NCBI GenBank assembly: GCA_026707445.1
Contig: JAPOWV010000024.1
Coordinates: 1-64,000, forward strand
Direction: 5' to 3'
Source: Gammaproteobacteria bacterium
GTDB lineage: Bacteria; Pseudomonadota; Gammaproteobacteria; Steroidobacterales; Foliamicaceae
DNA length: 64,000 bases
Shown: in pieces, positions 17,494 through 27,115 of the stretch
How the letters are laid out: every line of letters begins with the position of its first letter
Position numbering within the stretch: the stretch's first letter is position 1
Position numbers and translations under genes: made by a program
The notes under the pieces: model-generated
Told to the model about the DNA's origin: nothing
Seen by the model: the letters and a program-made list of their open reading frames with translations, nothing else
The model's database searches: none

Positions 17494-19031
17494 GCGGCTG
17501 GGCGATTCTCGCACAGTCGGGCCAGCGTGGCTTCAAATTTCCTGCCCTCTTCATCGACCAGCGCCGCGTCGCGCAACTCGCGCACGGCGCTTGCCGGATC
17601 GCTCCCGGTCTGCAGGGCGGGTAGCGCCTCGCTGATTGCGCGATAGCGGCTCAAGCCCCGCTCGAAAGTCTCGCCGTAGCCCTTCACCAGTTGCTGGCAG
17701 GCCGCCATTTCCACCGCAAGTTCGTAGTCCTGCGGGGCCAGCTCCGCCAGCGTGGCCAGCCATTCGCGAATGCGCGCGTCCTCCTCGCGGTGCCGCAGGG
17801 AGCTCGGCCGCCAGGCACGCGTGCGCGCCATCGCGCGCATCAGGAGGTATCCCCAGAGACGGTCGGTGGAGATCTTCCTGCCGCCGGTGAAGGCCTGCAC
17901 TATCCGGCGGGTGAAGCCCCATCTCATCAGCGGCGAGCCCAGCCAGGCGGGCAGGCTGCCGCAGATTTCCTCCACCCGCGGGCTGAGGTAGTCCACGATC
18001 CGCATGAGCCGGCCGTCGCCCGCGCCGACTTCCGCGTTTACGCGGGCGAACCGGGCTGCCCGGGTCTTGAGGTCCGCGACCCGCGCCGTGTCCTCGTAGC
18101 TCATCCACAGCGCCAGGCCGCGGGCCGTTTCGAGCAGCAGCGTGTATTGGCGGGCCGGGCTGTCGAGTCCCAGGATGGAGCGCAGACGGTCCAGGTACAG
18201 GCCGGCGTAGCGGTGGTTCTGGTAGTCCACCAGGCGGTGCACGCCGATTCCCAGCAGGTCCGCGCAGGTGCCGGGGAACTCCTTCGAAACGCGTTCCATC
18301 AGCGCTTTCGCTTTCAGGTTGCGGGGAACCGGCACCGGGTCGTACAGCGATGCGGAGTCCGGACTCGCCACGGCGGCATCGCCGCCGGCCGCAGCCTCGG
18401 CGCGCGCCTTGCCGGCCTCGAACGCCGCAAAGTTTCGTTCGAGGGCCCTGCCGCTCGCCCGGATCGCCTGTTCGCAGGCTTCGGCGGAAAAAGGCAGGGC
18501 GCCGGCGCCCGCCAGGGCGCCCAGCACGACCGAGCTGATCACGCTGCGGTGTTTCAGGGCCAGTGCTTCCATGTCCAGCGCCACCAGGCGCTTCGCGGTG
18601 GCCCGCGCCACCTGCAGGACGGTATCGCTGTCGGCGAGTCCGTCGCCCAGCGCCGATTTCTCGCCGATGGTGAAGACGCGGTGGGTGGACGCGACCAGCG
18701 TGGTGCGGTCGCGCGTCACCAGTCCACGCTGCATGGCGCGGCCCGCTTCCATCAGTTCCGACGCGACCACGAGGTCCACGTCGCCCGGTTGCGGCATGAG
18801 CGCAAGCACCGGATCGCCGCCCGCTTCCTCCGCGGCCGCGCGGGGGAAGAATTCGAGGTAGTAGAGGGTGGCGCCGGTGCGCTGGGCGACGCCGGGCACG
18901 GAGGTCGCCTGCGCGATGAACCCGCTGGCCTCGGCCGCGTCCAGGAGCCATTGGGTCAATACGCCGCCGCCCTGGCCGCCGAGAGCGGCTATGGCCAGCT
19001 TGAAGACTTTGGTGTCGTGTCTCACGCGCAC
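17490..19031 (-). CDS. iorB: Indolepyruvate ferredoxin oxidoreductase beta subunit with C-terminal DUF6537 domain
   Basis: 513 residues from GTG 19031; GTG 19025 is equally possible and neither has a good ribosome site. The N-terminal POR gamma-type domain (GGQGG about 18-22, about 1-200) is followed by a long alpha-helical DUF6537 region. With IorA it oxidatively decarboxylates aryl-pyruvates to aryl-acetyl-CoA, reducing ferredoxin. The first codons (VRVRHDTK) lie inside the left arm of a 34-bp inverted repeat, and iorA ends 259 bp upstream. The pair is therefore split by a palindromic element instead of overlapping as usual. Confidence 0.9.
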   Translation of the reverse strand: MRVRHDTKVFKLAIAALGGQGGGVLTQWLLDAAEASGFIAQATSVPGVAQRTGATLYYLEFFPRAAAEEAGGDPVLALMPQPGDVDLVVASELMEAGRAMQRGLVTRDRTTLVASTHRVFTIGEKSALGDGLADSDTVLQVARATAKRLVALDMEALALKHRSVISSVVLGALAGAGALPFSAEACEQAIRASGRALERNFAAFEAGKARAEAAAGGDAAVASPDSASLYDPVPVPRNLKAKALMERVSKEFPGTCADLLGIGVHRLVDYQNHRYAGLYLDRLRSILGLDSPARQYTLLLETARGLALWMSYEDTARVADLKTRAARFARVNAEVGAGDGRLMRIVDYLSPRVEEICGSLPAWLGSPLMRWGFTRRIVQAFTGGRKISTDRLWGYLLMRAMARTRAWRPSSLRHREEDARIREWLATLAELAPQDYELAVEMAACQQLVKGYGETFERGLSRYRAISEALPALQTGSDPASAVRELRDAALVDEEGRKFEATLARLCENRPAA

Positions 19032-19276
19032 AGTCGCATCAGCGCGTCTCCCTTAGCCTGTGGCAAGGCGCGTCCCGCCGGGAATGGTGTATCCCATTGC
19101 CCAGGGGCGCAACGCAGCCACGGGCTAAGGGAGACGCGCCCTTCGGGAGCGGGCAGAGCCCGCCACTGCGGCGTTGCAGCCTTGGGAAATACGCGCGGTA
19201 TTCCCTGCAGCCTGCGCCTTGCATTGGCGGGCTCTGCTCGCTCTGATGCGACTGTGCGCGTGAGACACGACACCAA
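19009..19276. repeat. 268-bp nested palindrome between iorA and iorB (hairpin family B, two copies)
   Basis: A perfect 34-bp inverted repeat (19009-19042 with 19243-19276) encloses two further hairpins. Hairpin 1: 19042-19058 pairs with 19123-19139 (17 of 17). Hairpin 2: 19147-19165 pairs with 19225-19243 (18 of 19). The core of hairpin 2, read on the minus strand, resembles that of hairpin 1 (shared AAGGCGC, GGGAAT, GCAACGC), so they are inverted copies of one unit. The left outer arm covers the iorB start codon. No transposase is visible. Either a MITE-like insertion or an RNA-level structure is possible. Confidence 0.85.
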
Positions 19277-19290
19277 GGCCGGCTCCCCTG

Positions 19291-21417
19291 CTACCACGCG
19301 AGCGCCCGCTTGCGTTGGTTGCGACTCTGCAGGAAGCCGATCATCCTGCGGCGCAGCTGCTGCATCAGCCGCTCGATTGCGCCGGGGTTGTCCACCAGCT
19401 CCGCGTGGTAGAACGACGGGCAAAGGATGGCCGCGTGCGCGACCTCGCCGCATACCCCGCAGCCTACGCAGTCATGGTCCACCGCCGCCACCGGCGCGCG
19501 CCGCAGCGGATCAGGGTTCGGTTTTACGGTCAGCGACGGGCAGCCGGAAAGGCGGATGCAGGAGTGATCGCCGGTGCAGGTTTCCGCGTCCACGCCGTAA
19601 TGCTTGCGGGCAACCCGCTTGCCGGCCTTGCGCAGCCGGTCGAGCAGCGGCCGGATGCGCCGCTGGCGATTGAGCTGGCACTCGCCCTGGGCCACGATCA
19701 CCTTGGGCCCCTTCTCGCGCGTGCTCATCGCTTCCCGCAGGATCCTGAGCGTGCCCTTCATGTCGTAGGTATTCAGGCTGCGCACCCAGCGCACGCCCAC
19801 GCCGCGCACGGCATCGGCGATCGACAGTCGGGCAGTGCGGCGCGGGGCATCGGCCTCCGAGGAGGGGACCCACTGTCCGCCGGTGGCCGCCGCGTAGCCG
19901 TTGTCCACGATGATGGTCACGCCGTCGTGCTCGTTGAACACCGCGTTGCCGATGCCGCTGGTCAGGCCGTTATGCCAGAAGCCCCCGTCGCCCATGATCG
20001 AGACGGGACGCCGGTCTCCCCGTGAATGCAGTGCGGAGGCCGCGGCGCTGCCCAGCCCGTACCCGAGGATGCTGGCGCCGAGGTGGAAGGGCTCGAGGCT
20101 GGCGAAGGAATGGCAACCGATGTCGGCGCTCACGTGCACCGGGCCGATTTCCTTCTGCAACAGTTTGAGCGAAGAGAACAGCGGACGCTCGGGGCAGCCG
20201 GTGCAGAGGCCCGACGGCCGTTCCGGCACCGCGGAAGCGAGTTGCGCAGCGGGAAGCAGCGGCTGCTCGACCACCGGATTCAGCAGGCGGGGGCTGTGTT
20301 CTTCAATAAAGGCGCGGATTCCTTCCCTGAGCACCGAACCGGTGTATTCGCCCGCCATGGGGAAGGGACCCTTGCCTAGCACCCGGGTTTGCAGGTCGGC
20401 GCGGCGCAGGAACTGGTGGGCGGCCTGCTCGATATGTTCGGGCTGGCCTTCCTCGACGATCAGCAGCGCGCGTTTGCCCGTGGCGAATTGCACGAATTCC
20501 TCCTCGACCAGGGGGTAGGTGGCATTGAGCACGTACAGGGGCAGTCGCGAACCGCCGAAAGCGTCGGCCAGGCCCAGGTGTTCCAGGGCCCGCAGGACCC
20601 CGTTGTAAAGGCCGCCCTGCAGCACGATTCCAAGCTCGCTTTCCGGACCATCGATGAGTTCGTTGATCTTGTTTTCGCGGATGAAGCGCACCGCCGCGGG
20701 CCAGCGCTGTTCGGTCTTCTCGCGTTCCTGCTCGTAGGTGTAGGGCGGCAGGATGATGCGCGACGCGTCGCGCTGCGGCGCTTCCAGCGCGTCCGCTGCC
20801 GTGAACGGCGGACGCCGGTTGTCGCTGGCGATGAAGCTCCCGTACAGGTGGCAGGCCCGGATGCGCAGCATCAGCATCACGGGCGTATTGCTGGCCTCGG
20901 ACAGCTCGAAGCCCTGCTGCACCGCGGTCACGATGCTGTCCAGCCGGGGTTTGGGATCCAGCAGCCAGAGCTGCGACTTCATCGCGAAGGCGTGGGTGCG
21001 CTCCTGCATGATGCTGGAGCCCTCGCCGTAGTCCTCGCCGAGAATGACGAGCGCGCCGCCCTTGACCCCGGCCGAAGCCAGATTGCCGAGCGCGTCGCTG
21101 GCCACGTTGGTGCCCACGGTGGATTTCCAGGTCACCGCGCCGCGCAGTGGATAGTTGATGGAAGCAGCCAGCGTCGCGGCCGCCGTGGCCTCGCTGGCGC
21201 TGGACTCGAAGTGCACGCCCAGTTCGTCGAGGATTTCGCCGGCGTCGGCCAGCACATCCATCAGGTGCGAGACCGGCGCGCCCTGGTAGCCGGCCACGTA
21301 GGCCACGCCCGACTGCAGCAGCGCCTTGGTGACCGCGAGTATGCCCTCGCCGCGGAATTCCTCGCCCGCGGTCAGCCGCAGCAGTTCAACTTCCTTCGCG
21401 AATGATCGTTCGGCCAC
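19291..21417 (-). CDS. iorA: Indolepyruvate ferredoxin oxidoreductase alpha subunit
   Basis: 708 residues from GTG 21417, with GGAG about 10 bases upstream. The N-terminal pyruvate:ferredoxin oxidoreductase domain starts at GEEFRGEGILAV, and the TPP-binding domain carries GDGGFWHNG. The C-terminus has cysteine motifs CTGDHSC, SGC and CVGCGVCG that would hold iron-sulfur centres, but fewer than the eight cysteines of a standard 2[4Fe-4S] ferredoxin tail. It acts with IorB in aromatic amino acid breakdown, in the cytoplasm. valS ends 70 bp upstream on the same strand. Confidence 0.93.
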   Translation of the reverse strand: MAERSFAKEVELLRLTAGEEFRGEGILAVTKALLQSGVAYVAGYQGAPVSHLMDVLADAGEILDELGVHFESSASEATAAATLAASINYPLRGAVTWKSTVGTNVASDALGNLASAGVKGGALVILGEDYGEGSSIMQERTHAFAMKSQLWLLDPKPRLDSIVTAVQQGFELSEASNTPVMLMLRIRACHLYGSFIASDNRRPPFTAADALEAPQRDASRIILPPYTYEQEREKTEQRWPAAVRFIRENKINELIDGPESELGIVLQGGLYNGVLRALEHLGLADAFGGSRLPLYVLNATYPLVEEEFVQFATGKRALLIVEEGQPEHIEQAAHQFLRRADLQTRVLGKGPFPMAGEYTGSVLREGIRAFIEEHSPRLLNPVVEQPLLPAAQLASAVPERPSGLCTGCPERPLFSSLKLLQKEIGPVHVSADIGCHSFASLEPFHLGASILGYGLGSAAASALHSRGDRRPVSIMGDGGFWHNGLTSGIGNAVFNEHDGVTIIVDNGYAAATGGQWVPSSEADAPRRTARLSIADAVRGVGVRWVRSLNTYDMKGTLRILREAMSTREKGPKVIVAQGECQLNRQRRIRPLLDRLRKAGKRVARKHYGVDAETCTGDHSCIRLSGCPSLTVKPNPDPLRRAPVAAVDHDCVGCGVCGEVAHAAILCPSFYHAELVDNPGAIERLMQQLRRRMIGFLQSRNQRKRALAW

Positions 21418-21487
21418 CTTGCATCTCCACCGCGGTGCGGGCGGAACCGCGTCAAGTGTACTACCCGGCGTCCCGGCCCGGGTTCGT

Positions 21488-24277
21488 TCAGGTGCCCAGG
21501 TTCTTCAGTCTTTCCAGTTGTTCGCGCAGGCTTTGAAGATCCCGTTTCAGTTCTTCCCGGCGGTCATGCACGCCCTGGACGACGTCGGGCGGGGCCTTGT
21601 CAAGGAACTGCGGGTTGGCCAGCTTTTTCTCGGCCGCCTGCAGGGACTTTTCGGCCTGGGCGCGGAGCTTGCCGAGCCGGGCGCGTTCGGCCGCCGGGTC
21701 GATCACGCCGGCCAGGGGCGTCAGAAGTTTCAGCTCGCCGTGCAGGGCGGACGCGGCGGGCGGCGCCTCGGCATCCGCTGCGAGCAGCGTGAGTTTGTCT
21801 ATTCCGGCCATCGGATAAAGAAGCCCCGACAGCGATTCCATCCGCTCGCGGTCCTCTTGGCGGCCGCCCTGGACCAGCACCTCCAGGCGGCGGCCGGGCG
21901 GCAGGTCCAGTTCGCCGCGAATCTGCCGTATTCCCAGGACAAATCCCTGAAGCCATTCGATTTCGGCTTCGGCCTGGCGGTCTTCCGCAAAATCACCGGA
22001 GTTCGGCCAGGGCGCGATCATGACGCTCTCGCCGGTTGATCCCGCCAGCGGCGCGGTGCGTTGCCACAGCGCCTCGGTGATGAACGGCATGATCGGGTGC
22101 AGCGCCCGCAACACGGCCTCGAGAACCCGAACCAGCGTGCTCTGCGCCGCGGCGGCGGCCTGCGCGTTGTCGCCGGCCAGTACGATCTTCGCAAGCTCCA
22201 GGTACCAGTCGCAGTATTCGCGCCAGACGAAGTCGTACATGGCGCGGCTCGCCAGATCCAGCCGGTAGCCGTCCAGCGCTTCGGCGGTCGCCTTTAGGGC
22301 CTTGCCCAGGCGGGAGACGATCCAGCGGTCGGCGGGTCCCGGACAGGCGTCTTGCGAGGGCGGGACGCCCTCGCTCCCGGGCTGCTGCATCAAGACGAAG
22401 CGGGCGGCGTTCCACAACTTGGTGCAGAAATTGCGGTAGCCCGCAGTGCGGTCGAGGTCGTAGCGGATGTCCTGGCCGGTGCTGGCCATGGCGGCGAAAC
22501 TGAACCGCACGGCATCGGCGCCGAACGCCGGGATGCCTTCCGGGAACTGCTTGCGCGTGGCGCGCTCGATCGCCGGCGCCAGTTGCGGCTGCATCAGCCC
22601 CGCCGTTCGCTTCTCCACGAGGCTGTCCAGGTCCACGCCGTCGATCAGGTCCAGGGGGTCTATCACGTTGCCCCTGGACTTGGACATCTTCTGACCTTCG
22701 TGGTCGCGGATCAGTCCGTGCACGTACACCTCCCTGAACGGCACGTCGCCCATGAACTTCAGGCCCATCATGATCATCCGCGCGACCCAGAAGAACAGGA
22801 TGTCGAAGCCGGTAACCAGAACCGTGCCCGGGTAAAAGCGCTTCAGTTCCGGCGTTTGCTCCGGCCAGCCCAGGGTGGAGAACGGCCACAGGGCCGACGA
22901 GAACCAGGTGTCCAGAACATCGTCGTCCCGCCGCAGCGGATAGTCGTCCGGCAGCTTGTGCCGCCGGCGCGCCTCGGCTTCGTTCCGGCCGACGAAGACC
23001 TCGCCGTCCTCGCCGTACCAGGCGGGTATCCGGTGCCCCCACCAGAGCTGGCGGCTGATGCACCAATCCTCAATGTTGCGCATCCACTCGAAATAGGTCG
23101 CCGCCCAGTTTTCGGGAACGAAGCGCACCCGCCCGTCCTCGACCGCGGCGATGGCGGGCTCGGCCAGGGGCGCGGCGCGCACGTACCACTGGTCGGTCAG
23201 GAAGGGTTCCAGCACGGCCTGCGAGCGGTCGCCCCGCGGTATGACGTGGCGGTGCTTCTTTACGCCCGCCAACGCGCCCATTTCTTTGAGTGCCTCCACC
23301 ACCGCCTTGCGGGCATCGAAGCGGTCGAGGCCGACGAATGCCGGCGGCGCGGCGTCGTTGATGCGGGCCCGGGGGGTGAGCGCGTTGATCGAGGGCAGGC
23401 CGTTGCGCCTACCGATTTCGTAGTCGGTGAAGTCGTGCGCGGGCGTGACCTTGACGCAACCGGTGCCGAACTCAGGGTCCACCGCCTCATCCGCCACGAT
23501 GGGGATTTCCCGCCCGGTCAGCGGCAGGCGCACCATCCGGCCCACGAGTTGCCGGTAACGCTCGTCTTCGGGATGCACGGCCACGCCGGTATCGCCAAGC
23601 ATGGTCTCGGGGCGGGTCGTGTCCACCTCCACCGCGCCATCGCCGTCCACCAGCGGGTAGCGCAGGCGCCACAGGTGGCCGTCCTCCTCGCTGGACACCA
23701 CTTCCAGGTCGGACAGCGCGGTCTGCAGCACGGGGTCCCAGTTCACCAGCCTTTGCCCGCGGTAGATCAGGCCTTCTTCGTGCAGGCGCACGAAAACCTC
23801 GCGAACCGCCCGGCTGCGCGCTTCGTCCAGCGTGAAGCAGTCGCGCGAGAAATCCAGCGATGCGCCCAGCCTCCGCAGTTGGTCTCCGATACGCCCGCCG
23901 GACGACTCCTTCCAGGCCCAGACCCGCCGGACGAACTCCTCGCGCCCCAGTTCGCGGCGGCTCAGGCCCTCGGCCTCGAGCTGCCTCTCCACCACCATCT
24001 GGGTGGCGATGCCGGCATGGTCCACGCCCGGCTGCCAGAGGGTGCAATCGCCGCGCATGCGGTGGTAGCGGGTGAGCGCGTCCATCACCGTGTCCTGGAA
24101 GGCGTGCCCCATGTGCAGGCTGCCGGTCACGTTCGGCGGCGGTATCACGATGCAGAATGGCGGGCCGTCCCCGCGCGGCGCAAACCATCCCGCCCGCTCC
24201 CACCGGCGGTAAGCCTCGCCCTCAATCTCCGCCGGCCGATACCGCTCCCCCAGCACCCGCCCGTTCATATCGACCAT
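21488..24277 (-). CDS. valS: Valyl-tRNA synthetase
   Basis: 929 residues, standard bacterial length. Class I signature HMGH at 55-58 and KMSKS near 530, an editing domain between them, the anticodon-binding domain, and a C-terminal coiled-coil arm (about 870-929) rich in Glu, Lys and Gln. Start ATG 24277 is used; ATG 24268 is the alternative. pepA lies upstream on the same strand, as in many gammaproteobacteria, but a 105-bp hairpin element separates the two. holC, usually between them, is absent. Confidence 0.97.
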   Translation of the reverse strand: MVDMNGRVLGERYRPAEIEGEAYRRWERAGWFAPRGDGPPFCIVIPPPNVTGSLHMGHAFQDTVMDALTRYHRMRGDCTLWQPGVDHAGIATQMVVERQLEAEGLSRRELGREEFVRRVWAWKESSGGRIGDQLRRLGASLDFSRDCFTLDEARSRAVREVFVRLHEEGLIYRGQRLVNWDPVLQTALSDLEVVSSEEDGHLWRLRYPLVDGDGAVEVDTTRPETMLGDTGVAVHPEDERYRQLVGRMVRLPLTGREIPIVADEAVDPEFGTGCVKVTPAHDFTDYEIGRRNGLPSINALTPRARINDAAPPAFVGLDRFDARKAVVEALKEMGALAGVKKHRHVIPRGDRSQAVLEPFLTDQWYVRAAPLAEPAIAAVEDGRVRFVPENWAATYFEWMRNIEDWCISRQLWWGHRIPAWYGEDGEVFVGRNEAEARRRHKLPDDYPLRRDDDVLDTWFSSALWPFSTLGWPEQTPELKRFYPGTVLVTGFDILFFWVARMIMMGLKFMGDVPFREVYVHGLIRDHEGQKMSKSRGNVIDPLDLIDGVDLDSLVEKRTAGLMQPQLAPAIERATRKQFPEGIPAFGADAVRFSFAAMASTGQDIRYDLDRTAGYRNFCTKLWNAARFVLMQQPGSEGVPPSQDACPGPADRWIVSRLGKALKATAEALDGYRLDLASRAMYDFVWREYCDWYLELAKIVLAGDNAQAAAAAQSTLVRVLEAVLRALHPIMPFITEALWQRTAPLAGSTGESVMIAPWPNSGDFAEDRQAEAEIEWLQGFVLGIRQIRGELDLPPGRRLEVLVQGGRQEDRERMESLSGLLYPMAGIDKLTLLAADAEAPPAASALHGELKLLTPLAGVIDPAAERARLGKLRAQAEKSLQAAEKKLANPQFLDKAPPDVVQGVHDRREELKRDLQSLREQLERLKNLGT

Positions 24278-24311
24278 ACCAAGCTCAAGGTGCGAATGCG
24301 CGCCAACCGGA

Positions 24312-24416
24312 GCCCCTCCATGCCCCCTTCTTCCGGGAGTATTGGAGGCAGGGATGCCGGAGCAAGCCCCATGGATGGGTTCATGCGTCTCCCGGAAGAA
24401 GGGGGCATGGAGGGGC
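24312..24416 (+). repeat. Family A hairpin, copy 1 (between pepA and valS)
   Basis: A perfect 28-bp inverted repeat (24312-24339 with 24389-24416) carries a conserved core. Within it are mini-hairpins GGC-AGGGAT-GCC (24347-24358) and CCC-ATGGAT-GGG (24368-24379), with GGA motifs 21 nt apart. The GGA loops are read on the plus strand, opposite to pepA and valS. No T-tract follows, so it is not a classical terminator. Confidence 0.9.
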
Positions 24417-24436
24417 GAGATCGAAGCGCCGTCGGG

Positions 24437-25921
24437 CTACTGCCCCAGCAGGAACTCGGTAAGCAAAGGCACCGGCCTTCCCGTGCTGCCCTTGCTGCCC
24501 CCCGTCTTCCACGCCGTGCCGGCAATGTCCAGGTGCGCCCAGTGCGCATTCTTGACGAATCGCGACAGGAAGCAGGCCGCGGTCGTGGCCCCGGCGAAGC
24601 GCGAGCCGATGTTGGCCATGTCGGCGAAATTGCTCTTCAGTTCCGGCATGTATTGCGGGCCCATGGGCAGCCGCCAGGCCGGATCGTTGGCTGATTCGCC
24701 GGCCGAGCGCAGCTCTTCGGCGAGGTCGTCATTGTTGGCGAACAGGCCGCTGTAGTGGCGGCCCAGCGCCATCAGGCAGGCGCCCGTCAGCGTGGCGACG
24801 TCCACCACCTTGGACGGTTTGTAGCGCAGCGAGTAGTACAGCGCATCCGCGAGTATCAGCCGGCCTTCGGCGTCCGTATTGAGGACCTCGATGGTTTCTC
24901 CGGACATCGCCTTGACTATGTCGCCCGGCTTGGTGGCGCGGCCGCTGGGCATGTTCTCGACCGCCGCGGCCAGGACCACCACGTTGATCGGAAGCCTGAG
25001 TTCGATCGTGGCATGCAGGGCGGCCAGCACCGAGCCCGCTCCGCTCATGTCGAACTTCATCTCATCCATCGCTCGCCCGGGTTTCAGCGAAATCCCGCCG
25101 GTGTCGAAGGTCACCCCCTTGCCGACCAGCGCGACCGGAGGCGATTCGTCCGCCGCGCCCCTGTAATGGAGCACGATCAGCCGGGGCTTCAGCTCGCTGC
25201 CTTCGCAAACCGACAGCAGCGAGTTCATCCCCAGCTCCTTCATTTCGTCTTCCTGAAGAATCTCGGCGGTGACGCGGGTGCTGCGGCGCGCCAGCTTGCG
25301 GGCTTCCGACTCCAGGTAGGCGGGAGTACATACGTTTGCCGGCAGGTTGCCCAACTCACGCGCATAGTTGCGGGCCCGTCCGATGGCGCGGCCCTGCCTG
25401 AGGCCCAGCCTGGCCTGCGCCGCTTCCTCATCGCCGTCGATCGCAACGGTGAGCTGGCGGTCTTTCGGCCGCGTGTCCTTCACCCTCTTGCGGGTCGTCG
25501 TGTAACGATAGCTGGCGTAGAACCATTGCTCGGCGAAACTCCGCGCCTTGCGCGTTGCGTCCATGCCCGGCACGTCTTCCAGTCCCAGCAGGTTGACCAC
25601 CGTTGTCGCGCTTGACCGCTCGGCACGCTTTACGGCGGCCTCGACCGCCTTGCGCCAGCCAGCCGCATCGAGCTTGTCCTTGTTGCCGAGGCCGGCGAGC
25701 AGCAGATGGCGCACGCCCAGTCGGCCCGTGTGGGTAAGCAGCAGCGTTTCGCCGGACTTCCCGCGAATGTCGCCCGAAGCCATGGCGTTGCGGATCAGAT
25801 TGCGCAGACCCGCACTCAGACCGGCGGTGGCCTTGGCCGGTTTTTCGTCCTGATAGACCGGGGCGATCGCCAGGTCAGCCTGTAAACTGTTCAACTTCTG
25901 CGTGGTGATTTCGAATTGCAT
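24437..25921 (-). CDS. pepA: Leucyl aminopeptidase (cytosol aminopeptidase, M17)
   Basis: 494 residues. The M17 signature NTDAEGRL is at about 347-354, and VGKGVTFDTGGISLKP supplies the Lys and Asp metal ligands, so both metal sites look complete. It removes N-terminal residues from peptides in the cytosol; the E. coli homologue also binds DNA in plasmid recombination and carAB control. Divergent from lptF with 90 bp between starts, the common gammaproteobacterial layout. Confidence 0.96.
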   Translation of the reverse strand: MQFEITTQKLNSLQADLAIAPVYQDEKPAKATAGLSAGLRNLIRNAMASGDIRGKSGETLLLTHTGRLGVRHLLLAGLGNKDKLDAAGWRKAVEAAVKRAERSSATTVVNLLGLEDVPGMDATRKARSFAEQWFYASYRYTTTRKRVKDTRPKDRQLTVAIDGDEEAAQARLGLRQGRAIGRARNYARELGNLPANVCTPAYLESEARKLARRSTRVTAEILQEDEMKELGMNSLLSVCEGSELKPRLIVLHYRGAADESPPVALVGKGVTFDTGGISLKPGRAMDEMKFDMSGAGSVLAALHATIELRLPINVVVLAAAVENMPSGRATKPGDIVKAMSGETIEVLNTDAEGRLILADALYYSLRYKPSKVVDVATLTGACLMALGRHYSGLFANNDDLAEELRSAGESANDPAWRLPMGPQYMPELKSNFADMANIGSRFAGATTAACFLSRFVKNAHWAHLDIAGTAWKTGGSKGSTGRPVPLLTEFLLGQ

Positions 25922-26011
25922 GCGGTCGCCTCTTGAAAACCCATCCGACGGCGCTGCTTTAAGGGAACCGGCGCCGTCCGTGACGGTGGGTCATTCTATT
26001 GCCTTTGAGGA

Positions 26012-27115
26012 ATGATGCGCATACTGGATCGGTACCTGTTTCGCGAAGGCCTGGCGGCGTTCAGCGGCGCGCTGGCGGTGCTGCTGGTCCTGCTGGGCAC
26101 AAACCAGTGCGTGCGAATACTGTCGGCGGCGGCTTCGCAGGATCTGCCCCGCGAGGCGGTGCTGCCGATGATCGGCTACACCTGCCTGCAGTATCTGCCG
26201 GTGATCATGCCGGCGGCGCTGTTCTTCGGCCTGCTTCTCGCGCTGGGGCGCATGTATCGCGACAGCGAACTGCCGGTGATCCGCGCCTGCGGCTACGGCG
26301 CCCGTTCCCAGCTCAAGCCGGTGCTGGCGCTGTCCGTGCCGGTGGCCGCGCTGGCCTGCTGGATGACCCTGGACCTTGCGCCCGCCGCCCGTCGGGCCGT
26401 GGATGAACTGGAACGGGAAGCGGCGTCCATGGGCGATCTGCGCCGGCTGGAACCGGGCCATTTCGTATCTCTGGGCGGCCAGGGCGTGGTCTATTCCGAG
26501 GAGGCGGACGAACAGGGCGTTCTCTACCGGGTCTTCGCCCACCGGCGCGTGGACGGGCGCATGCAGGTCATCGTCACCGATCGAATGGCATTGCGGGAAA
26601 CCGCCGACCCGCTGGTTCGAATGGTGACCTTCTACGACGGCGTGCTGTACGACGGATGGCCGGGCGAGGCGCAGATTCGCATCGTGCGCTTCGCCGAGCA
26701 TGGCATACCGGCGATCATGCCGGACACGGTGTCCGCGGCGATGAACATGGACGCGGCGCCCAGCATGGAACTGTGGTCGCAAGGCGATCCGGAATCCCTG
26801 CTGGAACTTCAACGACGCCTTTCGGCCCCCCTGGTCCTGCTGATCCTCGCCGTGATGGCGCTGCCGCTCAGCCGCCGCCTGCCGCGCCAGAGCCGGTTCG
26901 CCTCGCTTCCCTGGGCATTGCTGGTGTACGTGATTTACACCAATCTGGTCACGGCGGCGCTTTCGTGGGCCAGGCAGGGAATCACGCCGCTGTGGCTCGG
27001 CGTGTGGTGGGTTCACCTGCTGCTGGCCTGCGCGGCCGCGGCGTATTTCGGACTGGGCGACTCCCACCTGCTCAAACGGTTCGGCCGGCGAATCCGCGCC
27101 CTGCAGACGGCATGA
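26012..27115 (+). CDS. lptF: LPS export ABC transporter permease LptF
   Basis: 367 residues from ATG 26012 (TTGAGG upstream; ATG 26015 is possible). Three membrane segments on each side of a periplasmic beta-jellyroll domain, the normal LptF layout. It begins MRILDRYLFRE, as the family does. With LptG and LptB it extracts LPS from the inner membrane and passes it to LptC. The stop overlaps the lptG start (ATGA). Confidence 0.95.
   Translation: MMRILDRYLFREGLAAFSGALAVLLVLLGTNQCVRILSAAASQDLPREAVLPMIGYTCLQYLPVIMPAALFFGLLLALGRMYRDSELPVIRACGYGARSQLKPVLALSVPVAALACWMTLDLAPAARRAVDELEREAASMGDLRRLEPGHFVSLGGQGVVYSEEADEQGVLYRVFAHRRVDGRMQVIVTDRMALRETADPLVRMVTFYDGVLYDGWPGEAQIRIVRFAEHGIPAIMPDTVSAAMNMDAAPSMELWSQGDPESLLELQRRLSAPLVLLILAVMALPLSRRLPRQSRFASLPWALLVYVIYTNLVTAALSWARQGITPLWLGVWWVHLLLACAAAAYFGLGDSHLLKRFGRRIRALQTA

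Noticed and set aside
19009-19276. Insertion sequence
   Set aside because: Inverted ends are present but there is no room for, and no trace of, a transposase, and no target-site duplication is obvious. Only a MITE-like or structural element remains possible.
17691-19673. 660-codon plus-strand open frame over iorB and the palindrome
   Set aside because: Antisense to iorB and iorA; its open status comes from GC-rich codon use.
22352-24694. 780-codon plus-strand open frame over valS
   Set aside because: Antisense to all of valS and the end of pepA; it also crosses the hairpin element. No recognisable domain.
25947-25978. GACGGCGC/GCGCCGTC inverted repeat between pepA and lptF as an operator
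   Set aside because: Eight-bp GC-rich repeats with a 16-nt loop are expected by chance here, and nothing else supports a binding site.
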